NCBI RefSeq assembly: GCF_964204645.1
Contig: NC_134035.1
Location: 2,744,001-2,804,000 of the forward strand
Source: Tubulanus polymorphus
Lineage: Eukaryota > Nemertea > Palaeonemertea > Tubulaniformes > Tubulanidae
Reading direction: 5' to 3'
DNA: 60,000 nucleotides
The notes beneath the pieces are model-generated. The model was not told the DNA's origin. It saw nothing but the letters and a program-made list of their open reading frames with translations, and did no database searches. A program made the translations under genes and the position numbers. How positions within the stretch are numbered: position 1 is the first letter of the stretch; the number at the start of each line of letters is the position of its first letter. Below, piece by piece: positions 11,753-24,480 of this stretch.

Positions 11753-14700
11753 ATGGCGTCGAAGTCGCTGATTCCGTTACTTTTGGCGTTACTCGTCGTC
11801 GTGACTGTTGCCGAAGCTATAAACAACTACTATGGGTGAGACTTTCCCTCGTGGAGCCGGTTTTGGGGTTAGAATTCTACTTCAATTGCTACATATTCAT
11901 ACATATTTTACATTTTCAATATGATATGATACGATTTGTTTTCAAGTATGATTTTTGCAAAATTAATGGATAACCGAATACATTAAAAATGTAATTATAT
12001 TAAATGAAGGACTGCTTTGAAAAGATCGTATCTATACAAAGATTGTATCTATACAACAACTCTGTTTCGCTTAATCTATTTTCTGAAGTTCGCGTCGGCA
12101 TGTCATTCGTTATCAAACGTTGAAAGTAGCCGTGAAGATGATATTATCATTTTCATCATCACTGAAACTAAATCATCTTAACCATCGCTGAAAGTGTTTC
12201 ATTTTCAAATACAGTTATAAGGTGATAACCGTGCAAGCAAAAACAGACGAACAAGTTAAAGCCATACGAGAATTGGAAAAGCTCGAAAATGTAAGATGTA
12301 TTTTTTTGTGAATATCGGTTTCGGGTGAAAACTAATCTTATTGAAATGAGAGCGATACCTAAAAGTCGTGGTTGTCGGGATCCTCTAAATTTCGACTGTT
12401 TCTGCGCCGAGTTTTAAACAGTAGTATATACGTTAACATAGACTGAGAACCGAGAACGAACAAGAAAGCGATCCCTGAAGTAATTCATATCTATCTAAAC
12501 CTCCAGTCGTTGACTATAAAGCCAAAAAAATTGAATCTAAATTCCTGCTCTCAATTCAGCTTCAAACCTTTAAGGCTAAAAAAATTGATACCTTGTTTCT
12601 CCACTCTGCTGAGCTTAAAAGTTGACCCGGCCGGCCGCCTATCTACCCTATACATTACTTTTTTTTAAATCGTGATCAATTTTACCATAACAGACCCGGC
12701 CGCTATAGAAATGAACCGTTTACAAATTTTATCATATTTTATAAAAATGACCCGGTCGCTGCGGAGAAACAAGGTATCATTTTTGTTTAGCCTAACGTTT
12801 GGCCTCATATATACTTTGTTAAACATTACTTCAACGTACACATTGCATGTGTATAAAGTAACATATCAAACGCCTTTTTACAAAACGATGTCTTGATATG
12901 AGAGGAATTATTAGGGAAAAGAACGGTTATAATCACGACACAATTTTCCTAAAAGCTATGAATATAAAGGATTTCGTATTTGAAATTTGTGTATTAGTAA
13001 AAAGCGTATTTTTACGTAACACTAAAAATCTAATCGTCTTACAATATGTAATTATTCACATATCACGTCACCTCGACAGGATATATCGCTCTCCACATAC
13101 GTTTTGCCTCCCACGTCGACGTATTGACTTTTTGCGATAAAATTGCTGTAATCAGTTTTTTTTTCTAAAAAAAAAAATGGCGTTAAAAATGACAAAAACG
13201 CAGCGGTGGTATCATAAACCTAACAAAAAGACGATCAGGACAGCCGGGCCACCTTCGGTTATCAGAGTTATTCGACTATAGTGAACTGAACGAAACCGAA
13301 CTTCCGTTAGTCGGAACTACATTCCGGAAATAGTTTGAAAATCAAGCGCATTGGTTATTAGTTCCGACCACTAGTCGATACGAAAACCGAATTTGGCCCT
13401 TGCAACTACTGCTACAGATATAGATGGTTTGCTTTATACATTTTCTCAAAGATGGCGGTTTACAGCCTCGGATTGCGTAGTGTACTTCCGGGGGACCGTA
13501 TAGAAAAATCGTTAGCTTTCAATCCAAATTCAGAGAATATTGGCAAAAGCCATAGGAAAGGGCGCAGTACCCGGAGGAAATGAATGATTTCTTTTATCCG
13601 CTTTCTCGAAGGTGAATTTCTGGAAGGAACCGAATATCCACACGACTACGGATATCTGCGTGCCGCCGCGCCACATAAACCGGGTGAAACTGACTCTGAT
13701 GTCGCTGGGACTCGAACCTAAAATCACAGTCGAAAACGTTCAACTGTACGTCCGAAACTTGTTTATCTACTTTCCCTAGAAACGACTGTATGACATCATC
13801 GAAATATTCGGTTTTATTTTGCAGTCTGATCTTCGAAGCAATAGCAGCGAATTCGGTGGCGCGTTTTGAAGCATCCTCTTTCCGCAGTGGCGTCAGTAAA
13901 CAGGCCCGAGTGAAGAAATATTTCCTCCGATTAGTCGAGGTACGGCGTTTTCCCGGTAGGGGGCGTACGTGTGGGATCCATCCATTTTCTGTTTGACTGT
14001 ACCTTACTTAACGAACAACGCAAAAACTTTTTGAATTTGAATACCTTTAATACCCTTGATATTCTGAAAAACCCAACGGTCAACTTAGCTAAATTCATTA
14101 AGACCGGCTTAGATGTATATAGATCCCTCCAAAAGTATATATAGTATTGTAAATAGTTGATGTATATAATAGTATATATAGTATTGTAAATAGTTGATGT
14201 ATATATATATTTCGTTACGTTTTCATTCTCTAAATTTTAATCACTTTAGTGTTGTTTTGTAAATATTTGTATATACATGTGTAATAGTTTTCCTCCATAT
14301 ACCATGGAAATGGTTGGAGTGTAAATAAATCGTAATCGTAATCGTAATCGTAATCCGCATAACCTTATTCGCGTGTCGTCACAGGGCGTCGTGAAGTCCG
14401 TCAAAAGCGGCAAGATATTTGAATTAAAAAGTAACGGTTGGCGGCCGTTTTAACTGGCCAAAATGACGCGTGTGAACAATATTCGTGACGTCGATGAATA
14501 AGGTCTATTGCCAAAATATTTCCATGGCATTGACGGTAAATAAGTATAGCACATAAAAGCATAGACTTATTTCGATAGGAGAATTCCATTTTCATTCAGA
14601 GTAATAAAGATTAGCTGGGGACGACCCTGTTCTATTAGCCATTAGCAGTACCGCGATTATTGTATGAATATCTTAAAAGTTTAAAAGATTTTTCTACCGA

Positions 14701-17184
14701 ACAAATTACAAAATTAATCTAGAAAGTGAAATGGAAACCAATTTCGTATCAAGATAATATTTTGTCATCTTCGTTCCGTCTGAACGAATCACGATCATTT
14801 CCCGGTCAAACTCTATAGTTATAACGGTCATTTTGTTGTAGATAGACGCGTGGATGAAACAGTTAGCAGCCGAAAATCCATCTTTGATCAAGGTTTGGAG
14901 CATCGGTCAGTCGCACGAGGGCCGACACACGCTGGCTATGAGGGTAAGATTGTTTTTAGCCGCGATCACAAAAGTGTCTTGACCCGGGCCTAATCTGGGG
15001 CCAACCATTCAGACCGCTGCAAAATGGGTGCGTGCCGTCGACAAAAACGTCGGACCAGGCCCGTGCCAAATTTATAAATCTGCGCAATAGGCAATAAGGA
15101 TTCTGAGTTGTAATCTAGTTTTATTTTGTAGATCGGTGACGGTACGAAGCCTGGAATATTCATCGACGCCGGAATACACGCGCGCGAGTGGTTAGCCGTG
15201 TCAACTGCGCTTTATCTTATAAACGAGGTACATTTTCACACAAACTCTAACCAACAACATCAACACCAGCAGTAACATAATCTTCAACAATTCTGTTTAA
15301 TTCAGTTAACATCATCTTTTCGTGTAGAATTTAGAATTCTATATTCTAAAGCTCGTGTAAAATACCTTGTACTGTTAATTCCGCCCGAGACGTTTCAATT
15401 CAAAGATATTTTTGAAATATTTTTCTGACAGTATTTTCGAAATACATGTCATGCAACCAAGATATTACTCCCAAGTCGGACACATTTTCACGGTCGCAAA
15501 AGATCCGACTTGAGGGGAGTCTTTATAGGTAAAATAAGCGTCATGATATTTCTAAAAGGCATATGAAAAGCCACCCTTTTTGTAATCAGTGATATTCATT
15601 CTCAGCGCTATTGAAAAATCCTTGCGAAAAAATCCTTCTAATTTCAGTTAGTCGACGGGCTTAAAACTGGCAAGACGACCGACCTGTTGGCCAAGTACGA
15701 TTGGTATTTCGTACCTGTGGTGAATCCTGACGGATATGAGTACACGCACACAAATGTAAAGTACTGTCTAAATCCACTATAAATTCAGAAAATTAAGAAT
15801 TAAGTTCATCTATCGAAAATCTAAATCAAGAATTATAAGACACGACATTTCTGACTCCTTTAAAGATCATCGTCTAGAAAAGAAATGATTTAGATGAACA
15901 ATATTGATACAGATATAGATAAATAGATTTCATATTTTGTGCATAGTGTTTTTCAATGTTATACTACGAACTATCTAATTTGCGAATTTGACATCGTTTA
16001 CTTGAAGAAACGAATGTGGCGAAAAAACAGGCGCCCGATGTCGTATTGCGTCGGAGCCGACCCGAATCGAAACTTCGACATCAACTTCGGAGGTAAGGCT
16101 TATAGAAATTGTATCAGGACTATGTAATATAATCCATCTTAAATTCGTCTCGAACCGGTATCGTTTTTTTTGTATGTTGAAGGTGCCGGTACGAGCAGCC
16201 AATCATGTCAGGACACCTACCACGGTACATCGGCGTTCTCGGAGCCTTGCGCCCGAAATTTAGCCGTCCTCTTGATGGGGCTTTCTCAGAAAAACCGGCT
16301 CGTAGCCTACATGAGTTTGCACGCCTATGCGCAAATGTGGTTCACGCCGTTCGCCTACAGTCGCTGGGCCAGACCCGACGATATCGACGAGTTGACCAGA
16401 GTGGCTAAAATTGGTGCCCGGGCGATTTATAACACGAACGGAAAGAGTTACACAGTCGGCAGCCCGGCGAATATACTGTGTATGTATTTTATGATGAGAT
16501 CTTTTCACACTAAGATTCATCGAAATGATTAAAAAAAAGCACAAAATAAGCGTAATTGCAGACCCGAAAAGCCGTACCCTCTAACTTATGTCACCTCATT
16601 TTCGTGCCGATGCATTCGCCGAGAAAAGCTTATTCGGTGACTGTGGAACTGGGACCAGAACTGTTCAACTGGAAAGGGGGCATTGGGAAAGGTTCCGAAT
16701 TTTGTTTTTCCACATTCTGGAAACTTCGTTAACATTTTTACCTTAAAGATCCAGAAAACGCCCTTCCCAAGCTTCGAATTTCAAAAATTAAGACTATTTC
16801 AGGACATTGAACCAATTTCAAGGATTCAGAAATGTTCGTTTGCCTTCAGAACCCGGCAGAAACGGCGCGAAGTATGGCATATATAGTTCCGCCTTCCGAC
16901 CCCCTTCTTATCGCTTAGTGACGCCCATTTTAGGGTAACTTAAAAGCTCACCGTTAAAAATCATTACAACACGTTTATTTGTCTTTTTGTATATAGATGA
17001 AGCGGCCGGCAGCAGTATGGACTGGGTTAAAGCTAAAACGAACATCAAGTATGCGTTCGCCATGGAAATGAGACCGAGCATGGGCAGTCGCAACGGCTTC
17101 ATCGTGCCTCCGTCCGAGATTGTACCAGCAGGCGAGGAAATGTTCGCCGGCATCACAGCCATGGCCGCCGCTATGCGTAGATAA
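11753..17184 (+). CDS. M14A metallocarboxypeptidase zymogen (A-type), 10 exons, 427 aa
   Basis: Exons: 11753-11835, 12215-12290, 13612-13745, 13825-13939, 14842-14943, 15132-15227, 15648-15755, 16008-16092, 16183-16479 and 16997-17184. All introns are GT-AG and phases close. Residues 1-22 form a signal peptide (polar start, L-L-L-A-L-L core, A-E-A end). The propeptide runs to roughly 125, starting Y-K-V-I-T-V. The catalytic domain begins near I-D-A-W-M. Zinc ligands are H186 and E189 in H-A-R-E-W and H313 in L-H-A-Y; the H-H spacing of 127 equals that of bovine carboxypeptidase A. Substrate residues include N258-R259 (Asn144/Arg145), Y366 (Tyr248) and E389, the catalytic base (Glu270) in M-E-M-R. 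The residue matching position 255 is M373 (S-M-D-W), hydrophobic rather than the acidic residue of B-type enzymes. It should therefore release aliphatic or aromatic C-terminal residues, after secretion and cleavage of the propeptide near the basic stretch at about 119-127. A digestive role is likely but inferred. Confidence 0.95.
12573..12800 (+). repeat. dispersed repeat copy in carboxypeptidase intron 2
   Basis: Contains GGCTAAAAAAATTGATACC near 12573 and, further on, GACCCGGCCGCT and AGAAACAAGGTATCA. Related sequence in inverted orientation lies at about 19905-20140, including the shared AACAAGGTATCA and CCGG(G/C)C cores. It resembles a short non-autonomous element of about 200 bp. Confidence 0.55.
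13447..13577 (+). repeat. dispersed repeat ending 35 bp before carboxypeptidase exon 3
   Basis: AGATGGCGGTTTACAGCCTCGG, CACTTCCGGGGGACCGT-like and CAATCCAAATTCAGAGAAT-like blocks match, in the same order, the reverse complement of 43739-43890. The similarity covers about 130 bp and stops just before the exon 3 acceptor. Confidence 0.7.
14134..14356 (+). repeat. retroelement 3' end with hexanucleotide tail in carboxypeptidase intron 4
   Basis: A 36-bp unit (TATATATAGTATTGTAAATAG core) is tandemly doubled at about 14134-14205. It is followed by a U-rich 3'UTR-like stretch, CCATATACCATGGAAATGG, GTAAATAAA and about five copies of a TCGTAA hexamer (14328-14354). A short tandem repeat right after an AATAAA-like end is the usual signature of CR1/L2-type non-LTR retrotransposon insertions. 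The clade is inferred. Confidence 0.5.
14978..15075 (-). repeat. copy of the GGTCCAACGTT repeat family in carboxypeptidase intron 5
   Basis: The reverse complement reads GGCACGGGCCTGGTCCGACG and continues with GGCACGC and GGTTGGCCCC. It matches elements at 30650-30925, 39140-39290 and 48520-48720. Confidence 0.55.
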
Positions 17185-17208
17185 ACAAATCTGATTTTGA
17201 GCGGAGAA

Positions 17209-17214
17209 AATAAA
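17209..17214 (+). terminator. poly(A) signal of the carboxypeptidase gene
   Basis: AATAAA 25 bp after the stop codon, implying a very short 3' UTR. This fits the short leader proposed for the same gene. Confidence 0.55.
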
Positions 17215-17619
17215 TCACGGTATTTCACCGGAACGATGTCTCGCGCGTTTCATACTCGGCAATTTACTATCCGATTGTTCTCTGACAAAAACTGCCGGGA
17301 CACTTCAATGCGAGTATTGATTCGATTTAGGTAAAGACCCGGCAGTTTTTATCGTATGCGACTGATGATTTGGAAATCTCGGCCGTATAACGTATTTGCT
17401 CAGCGACGAGCGACGCGGGAGCGCCATTCATGAAAGAGGACAGATGGTTTGTTCTCGGAGCTGGTGTTTACAGAGTCGAGTCAGAAGTCGAACGTGGTCC
17501 GGATGTTGACTAAGTCTTGGTCGCAAATTGAATCACCAACCGGACTGGAGAAGATCTACACAAACGGATCCACTGTTGAATTATGTTAAAAGTTTACTGG
17601 TATTCTATAGGGCTGTTGA

Positions 17620-17905
17620 TATACAGGGGTCCACGAAAAAATGCCCGTCTATTTGAGGCTATAATTCCTGAAGTTCCTGTAGGGGTTGTAAGCAAATTTC
17701 ACAATAAGCTTGAACCACTATTTCTAAAATGGACCTGTTGCGATTTCCATTCAAAAGCGTACCGAAGCATTCTATAGGGCCAATAGCGAAATTTTGTCGA
17801 GAAAATTTTTAGAATTTCGACCCTGTTCAAGATCGACACCGACTCTTAACGAAGCCAAATAGCTGAAAGACAGACTCACAGACACAAAGACAGCCAGACA
17901 GCACG
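17620..17905 (+). repeat. SINE-like repeat ending in a CAGACAcA tail
   Basis: AATTTCGACCC, CAAGATCGAC, GAAGCCAAATAGCTGAAAG and a run of CAGACTCACAGACACAAAGA-type repeats. The same order (AATTTCGACCC, CAAGATCGACCCAGTATT, GAAGCTAAGTAGCTGAAAG, then CACACAGACCGACGG) is seen at about 47100-47365. The repetitive tail suggests the 3' end of a retroposed element. Confidence 0.6.
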
Positions 17906-18779
17906 AGAATAAGGGTCTGACATAAGCCTGAGAACCAATTATTACAAAAATGTCCCCAAAAAGATACACAACGATTTTCGTTCAAAATCAATTTCAACGC
18001 ATTTTCAGTATTTATGTCGAATGATCTTTCACCGCGGGCGGCTTCGACCGAAATGGTCCGAAATGACGTGCCTTACGACACTACAACGTCACTTCCGTTA
18101 TAAAAGTCTCCTGGTTTATATCACGTAAATCTACACGGCGAATCATGAATACTTGAAAAGCGCCTACGAAAACATCGAAAGTCATAAATCTTTCCGCGCA
18201 ACGCGGCTCGGTTGGTATTTAGTCGGATTTATTCGATTCCGACGGATGACTGACTCCGAACGCGACCAACTAGCGGCAGCCGACACCCCGGGGAGCGGCG
18301 CTTACGTTCGAACGACCGGCTGTAAACTAGATTTCCACCGCAGAAATGGGCTGCCACTGGAGGCCGACCGGCGAAATAAGCCGCAGGAATTCCCCCGGAG
18401 ATCCGACGCTAACGACGGCCGGTAATCAGCAAAACACTCGTAAGAAACTTCGCAATTACGTTAGCGAGTGTTAATAATGCGATAGATTTCAGGGTCAAAT
18501 CGGTTTTATTTATTCGGTTTGTGTTTTATCAATAGCTTTTTAAAGCGTCGAGCGCGGGGCCTATGACGTCGATGCGGGAAACGCATTTCATCCTAGGACA
18601 TTTATTACGACGTCGATTTCATACACTTCGACAGTTTTGTGTCCGATCGAACGGGTCTCGGGGGAGCCCTCCTCCTTTAGAACGACTCCGTCAAATAGGC
18701 AGCGGCGAAAATATGTCACTGACACGACGAAACACTGACCTCAGATTGGACGTCTTAAGGTTTTAAACTCTGCGTACAC

Positions 18780-18900
18780 GAACCGCGCGTAGAAACACGG
18801 AAACAGACGAAACAGAAGCATGTTTTCTGAGCGTTTTCCAGTTTCGTCTGCGAGAAGCACAGAGATTCACGGTTTCGAGAAACAACATTTCCAAAAGTAA
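18780..18900. repeat. degenerate GGAAACA-palindrome element
   Basis: CACGGAAACAGACG, GCATGTTTTCTGAGCG and CGAGAAACAACATTTCC. It is a decayed relative of the elements at 24340-24480 and 25150-25230. Confidence 0.4.
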
Positions 18901-18957
18901 AAACCCGCTATCTACAAAATCTGAAATATTAAAGATGAATTCTATTGATCAAGGGCT

Positions 18958-19010
18958 AGTTCCACAGTCACAACTCACTCCTAATTCACAACTGTGGAAC
19001 TGGGTCCAAA
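18958..19010. repeat. short palindromic CCACAGT...ACTGTGG repeat
   Basis: GTTCCACAGTCACAACTC is followed within about 20 bp by CACAACTGTGGAACTGGGTC. This is a minimal copy of the TIRs seen at 203-589, with almost no internal sequence left. Confidence 0.6.
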
Positions 19011-19904
19011 AGTCAAGGCACACATCGTTTCGGACTCTCTCAAGAGATAGACCATCGTCAGGTGAGACCATCGTACGGTCTATAACATCTTTGGGGATGT
19101 TCAGGAGGCAACTTAAATATTTCCTCTTTAATGAGGCTTTTATGGAATCATTTCTCAGATAGACCGAGAGTTCGTGGTATTCGGTAAAAGCATTACCGGA
19201 GACGTATATTATACGGTGTAATCGATTGTCGAAAGATGAAGAAATTGATTTCTCGAGGTGGAGCGCGCGGTAAACATATTAGGCTACGTATTGTCCCTCG
19301 ATACAGCGAGACAACTGACAATCTGAAAAAAAAAACAAACTCGGAACTACCGAATCCCCTCAAGTTACTCACAGTTTTCATAATCAAACCGAATATATTC
19401 GCTTATTAGTATTCATAGAACGACGTAAACGACGTCAATACGTAACAATTATCAAACAACGCAGAAAACTGATATCGGCGTGAACGTGTATAACGTTTAC
19501 GGCCGGCACGAGAGGTGCGCAGCGGTGGCCGCGAGGGCGTGAATCACGGCGGAACGTCGCGGTAGCGTTCTAATCGTATCAGTGAACGCCCTGCCGTTTT
19601 TTACGCGTTATACAAACAGCGTTAGAGGATCCTACCCCCTCGACCGCTGCGGGTGTAGTTAGATGAAATACCTAAGGCTGAAAAATGATACGGAGGTTTC
19701 TCATAATCGGCTTGGTCATTTTGTAAACTGCATTTAAAAATGTTATCGGTGGAAAGTGTTAAGGGTTAATCATTTGGGCTATTCCGTGCGGGAAATTGTA
19801 TAAGTCGTGCCCGAAAGCTTTATTTAGGGAGGGGAGATTAGTGCACTAGCGTACTGTCTAAGTATATACATGGAAAAATTCTAATTCTTTGCGTGCGAGG
19901 CTAG

Positions 19905-20140
19905 AAAATATGATACCTTGTTTCGACGACAAGCCTTAATCGGCCGGGTAACTGCGATAAAGTTTGTAAAAACAGTTCATTTTTATAACTGCCGGGTCAT
20001 ATTTCTTATGATAAGCTAAATCATAATTTTAAAACAAGTGATGTACAGGGTGATACGGCCGGCTGGATCAACATTTTTTAAGCTCAGCTGAAATGAGAAA
20101 CGATGTATCAATTGTTTTTAGCCTATTACCTATGCAGTGA
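19905..20140 (-). repeat. inverted copy of the repeat at 12573-12800
   Basis: TGATACCTTGTTTCGACG near 19911, CCGGGTAACTGCG, TGCCGGGTCATA, GATACGGCCGGCTGG and GTATCAATTGTTTTTAGCC near 20105. These match the reverse complement of the intron 2 repeat block by block. Confidence 0.55.
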
Positions 20141-23100
20141 ACCTCGCGTATTTGCGGTATTAAAATAACCGTTATAGCCGCTAGCTCTCGTTGAATAAGC
20201 GGCGGAGAAAAAAACAAACCAGATCGCTGCGACGTAGAAAATTACAGTCGATATTCACGGATTCGGGCAGAAAAGCTAAAAATATTAGATATCATGTCGT
20301 GTTTTTTATCAATGATATCATATTCTGGACCACGAGGTTTCAATCGTATTGAGATTAATTAACTATTTTGACTAAAACTATTGATGTATATACGTATATC
20401 CGTCTCTAGTTTCTATAGTGACTTTCATCAAAACTGAGCTCTGAAAGCTCTGTTTAAGCCAACTTTGACTTTTCCTAATTCCGTGCATAATCTATTGCTA
20501 CACATTGATTGTTATCATATTTCATACTGTTTTCGTATCGTACTTGTTATTACGTATGAATGTATTATGCCAAAATAAACTAAAACTATGATTATATAAA
20601 CATGATTTAGTCGAGTTAATCGCGCAGTTCATTCGCTATATTCGGCTCATGAATCTTCTTAATTAGTCTTAACTGAATGATACAGTAATCATTGTGGTGA
20701 ATGTCCTAATTACCATTGTAAAATGAGAAAGAACCAGCTCCCCAGAAATTCAAATGCGTAGCTAAGGCATCGACCGTACTTTCAGTGATTTATCGTATCG
20801 TAGAAGTAAACCCTCACAAGAAGAACAAACTGAACGTTTCGGGCAGTGTGCGGAATATTACATACTTCTGTGGATCTATTTGAATGTTGTGCCCTGCTCG
20901 AATGAATTCTCAGACGATGGGCAAAGGAAGTAATTCTTCCCGAAGCGATAGAAACGACCATTTTGTTTTTTTTAATCATTGTGGATTGAATACTTCTACT
21001 CCTGAAGACTATCACTCTAAAAACAAATTGGGTATAAGGGTCCTTCGGCTTGTCTCCGAAATGGATGAGTACTTATGAGGGTACTTCGGCAAGCCTCCGA
21101 GAGAGCCCCTTAAAGGTTCCAGCGGAGCACCCTTTGGTATACGAAGTTCCCGTATAGCCTTCGAAGAACCCTGTTGGTTCTTGCAGGATAATCAAGTACT
21201 CTTTGGAGGCTGGCAGGGCACCCTTAATGACCCTTTTTGCTAAGAGTATAAATACTGTCATTTCAATCACGATCGCAGTAGCGTTGGTGCAATCTTTAAT
21301 GAACGCATACTGCCGGCTGTTAGTCGCATGACTCGCTGGTTTGACGATATTGCCGATTGGATTTTTGCGGTTCGGATCCTAGCGACCAATCAACGGTACA
21401 GCAGCCAACGACGGCGGGACAGACGATCGCGCGCTTCACGATCGAGTTCACGCTCGCGCCGCTAGGTGGCTACGCGCGTGTGCGAGCGAGTCCTTATTTA
21501 TAGAGTTTCGGAAGAAAGTGGTTCCCAGTGATACCGCAGAGAGAGAGAGAGAAAGAGCAGACTGCACGTGACACCCCCGGCAACGACGATAATAGAAAGA
21601 GGAACAATATAAGTACGAATCAAAAACGATAGAAAAATACAGCGGAGTTAAGGGCCGCGTCACTTTTAAGGTAGGCACCTTTTCTGTTGGAATCAGAACT
21701 TCATCATTACATACGCGTTGATTCCAGATTTTTTTACGTTTAACAGCGATCTTTTAGATTCATTTTCGCTAGATGTTACAATATCAGGCGTGTTTCGTTG
21801 AAAATAACCGAACAAATTTAAGGTTAAACACAGTTGGTATCTATTTCGCTAAGAAAAAATCCAATCCGTGTCGCGCACGGAATCAAACGCCTCGATAGTT
21901 TATCAAATATTAATCAGAATTTTATCGAAGTTTGGGTTTTTTGCAGCGATGATTTCATCGCAACGATTACGAATTAAGTATACAGACTAGAAGAGAACAA
22001 ATAAAGATACAAAAAATCTTTATCAACGTGAAAAAAAACGTATTAATCTGAACAATTCAATGACATAGATTCTAAAGGTACTAACTACCCTTGTTGACTT
22101 ACTTAACAGATACAATGGTAATTGATCAGGTCTGAATTGAGGACTGGACTTTTTCAATAAATGATTTTGAATATATAGTCAATATATAAGTATATAATCA
22201 ACCATAAGGTTATGATTTTTCTATGATTCTCTTTTAAGTTTGACCACTATTTTTCTCTAAGTTTGGACGGTTTTTCTACGTTGTTTCGGGGTTGATTTCT
22301 AAAATGTAGTGTCAGATAATGGTTGTCGCAAGAAAATCTCGCGTTTTATATATTTTTCTGTAGAACGCTTATAGTTTCAGAGTTCTTGCTAATCTCATCA
22401 CTGCGACGATTCGATTTTGTATCGAATTTCTACGATGTTCTAACGGGTAAAAGGCGTTATCAGCGCCGGGTGAACGGGCGATCTTCCGCACTCGATGTCA
22501 ATGTTACCATCGACAAGACATCAGAAGCAGATTCGTTATATCACTCCGAATATCATCATAAACCAATCGTCCGACGTCCGAATGCGTTATTCTCAAAGAT
22601 ATATATCAGATGAGGACTTAGTAATCGGGCCGTCAATTTCAATTTCGACAAGATGTCAGCAACGGTTATTTTAGAATTTAGAGCATCACAATATACTACT
22701 ACAATATGAAATAACTCTTAAAGTAGTTAGAATTTGGGTTAACAATTTTCGGCTTTTGGAAACTGTGTACACAGCTAGGCGTTCTTTTCAGACCTCTTTG
22801 TATATATTTTACATCCGCGAATTATTGTTACAATCGAAATAAAAATTCCATTCAATTCGACTATATTTTGATACTTGCTAGCTCCGGAATATATAGCGTT
22901 TTCGTTATCTAAATCTAGAACTAGGCCCAAGTAAACAGACACGTCCTGCGAGCAATATTGCTCCTGAGCCGAGTTCTTCAAAAAAGAAAATGTTTGACCG
23001 AGTGGGATAATCGTCCCCGACAGCCAACCCGCACTGGCTAGAATTAGAAATAATCGAATTCTAGAACTACCTTAAGTTGAAATAAACAGACGCCCGCGGG

Positions 23101-24339
23101 CCATACGATGTAGGTTCGTTAGACAGAACGGGATTCGTCCCCACGGAAAACTTGCGCTGCGGTTCGATTGGAAATGAAGGTTAGACAAGGGATATATCCA
23201 TTATTAGTCATATCGTCAAAATAGCTCCAACATTTTGTTTCAAAAACAAAACCCACACTCTATCGACGACAACCCGCAAAGAGATGTCTTAAAGATAAAG
23301 TCGTAAGACACATGAACTGATTTCAATTGAAACGGCATGTTTTCCGATGATAGATCCCGGTAACGCCGCGCGTCAGCTTTTGTTACGTCTCGAAACGAAC
23401 CGAACAAAAATATCGCTGGCATTTTTATCCGATCGAGACACGTCATTAATTCGTATAAACGCGAAGACGGAGAATTTCCGCCGATTTTACTGATCCTTTT
23501 TCCCGCGCCTCGCGGTAGATTAGATCACAAAGAGGTTCCGTAATTGAAGAAAAATCCCGCAATTCTTAAGAAAAACTGATAGAGCAGTGACGATTCAAAA
23601 CCAATTTCCAACCCGTTTCGATGACGGCTCAAAGATTTGAGTCAAGATGTTCTCTCTTAGTTTGTCTTCACGCTTTGAGTTTTTCCTCGAAATTATGGGT
23701 TTTTTCTTAGTATAACAATAATAATGATAATAGATATTATCTTTTCTTATGCAGCGCAGTTATCGAAACCTGACCGATGCACTTTACACGCTAAAACTAC
23801 ATTACGAAAACTAGAAGTTGAAATCAATCACCAAGGCGTTTATGAAAAGAAATTCTTGTAAAAAGAAATTCTTCAATAAGACGCACAATCTTACCATGGA
23901 ACCAAGTTTTGTAATATTTGCGCTGCATTCTTAGATTAATCTTAGTTTACTTACAAAATAAATATTCGGAGGCTGTTTACGGATCAAAACACTATGACCT
24001 AAAGGCCGATACGTTCAGTATCGAGCCAATGAATTGTTTCCGAATAGGCATAATTCATCGGTAACCTATAAACGGTTGTTGTATATCGATGAACAGTATC
24101 GATGTATATACGACGCTCTTAATGTTCCAAGACAAATTTGATACTATCCGCGAACATATTATTCGTTCTCCGGTACGCCTACATATCCTCGGGATATCAC
24201 CGTATAACCTGCTATACGTAATCTAATTTATTAGTACCCTATGAATTAACAGTCACACCCTCAGTGTCCTTATAGTATCGCGCGCTTTCGTGGCTATACA
24301 CGTAAAAGATATTGTCTTCTTATTAAGCCCAGCGAACAC

Positions 24340-24480
24340 GACGCACGGAATCACGGAAACAGGGTTTCCGAGCGTTTACCTGCGCCGTGTGTCTTTACGA
24401 GAATGAGCATGATTTTCGGAAACAATGTTTCCGAGATCAGACATATTCGTGGGCCTTGTTTCCGAGTTTCTCAACGCCAG
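24340..24480. repeat. GGAAACAATGTTTCC palindrome element
   Basis: CACGGAAACAGGGTTTCCGAG, CGGAAACAATGTTTCCGAG and TTGTTTCCGAGTTTC lie within 140 bp, together with GCGTTTACCTGCGCCGTGTG. The core is a near-perfect palindrome. Confidence 0.55.

Noticed and set aside
21010-21245. Repeated CTTCGG/CTCCGA words resembling a structured RNA or tandem unit
   Set aside because: Units are too irregular in spacing and sequence to define a repeat or a fold by eye.
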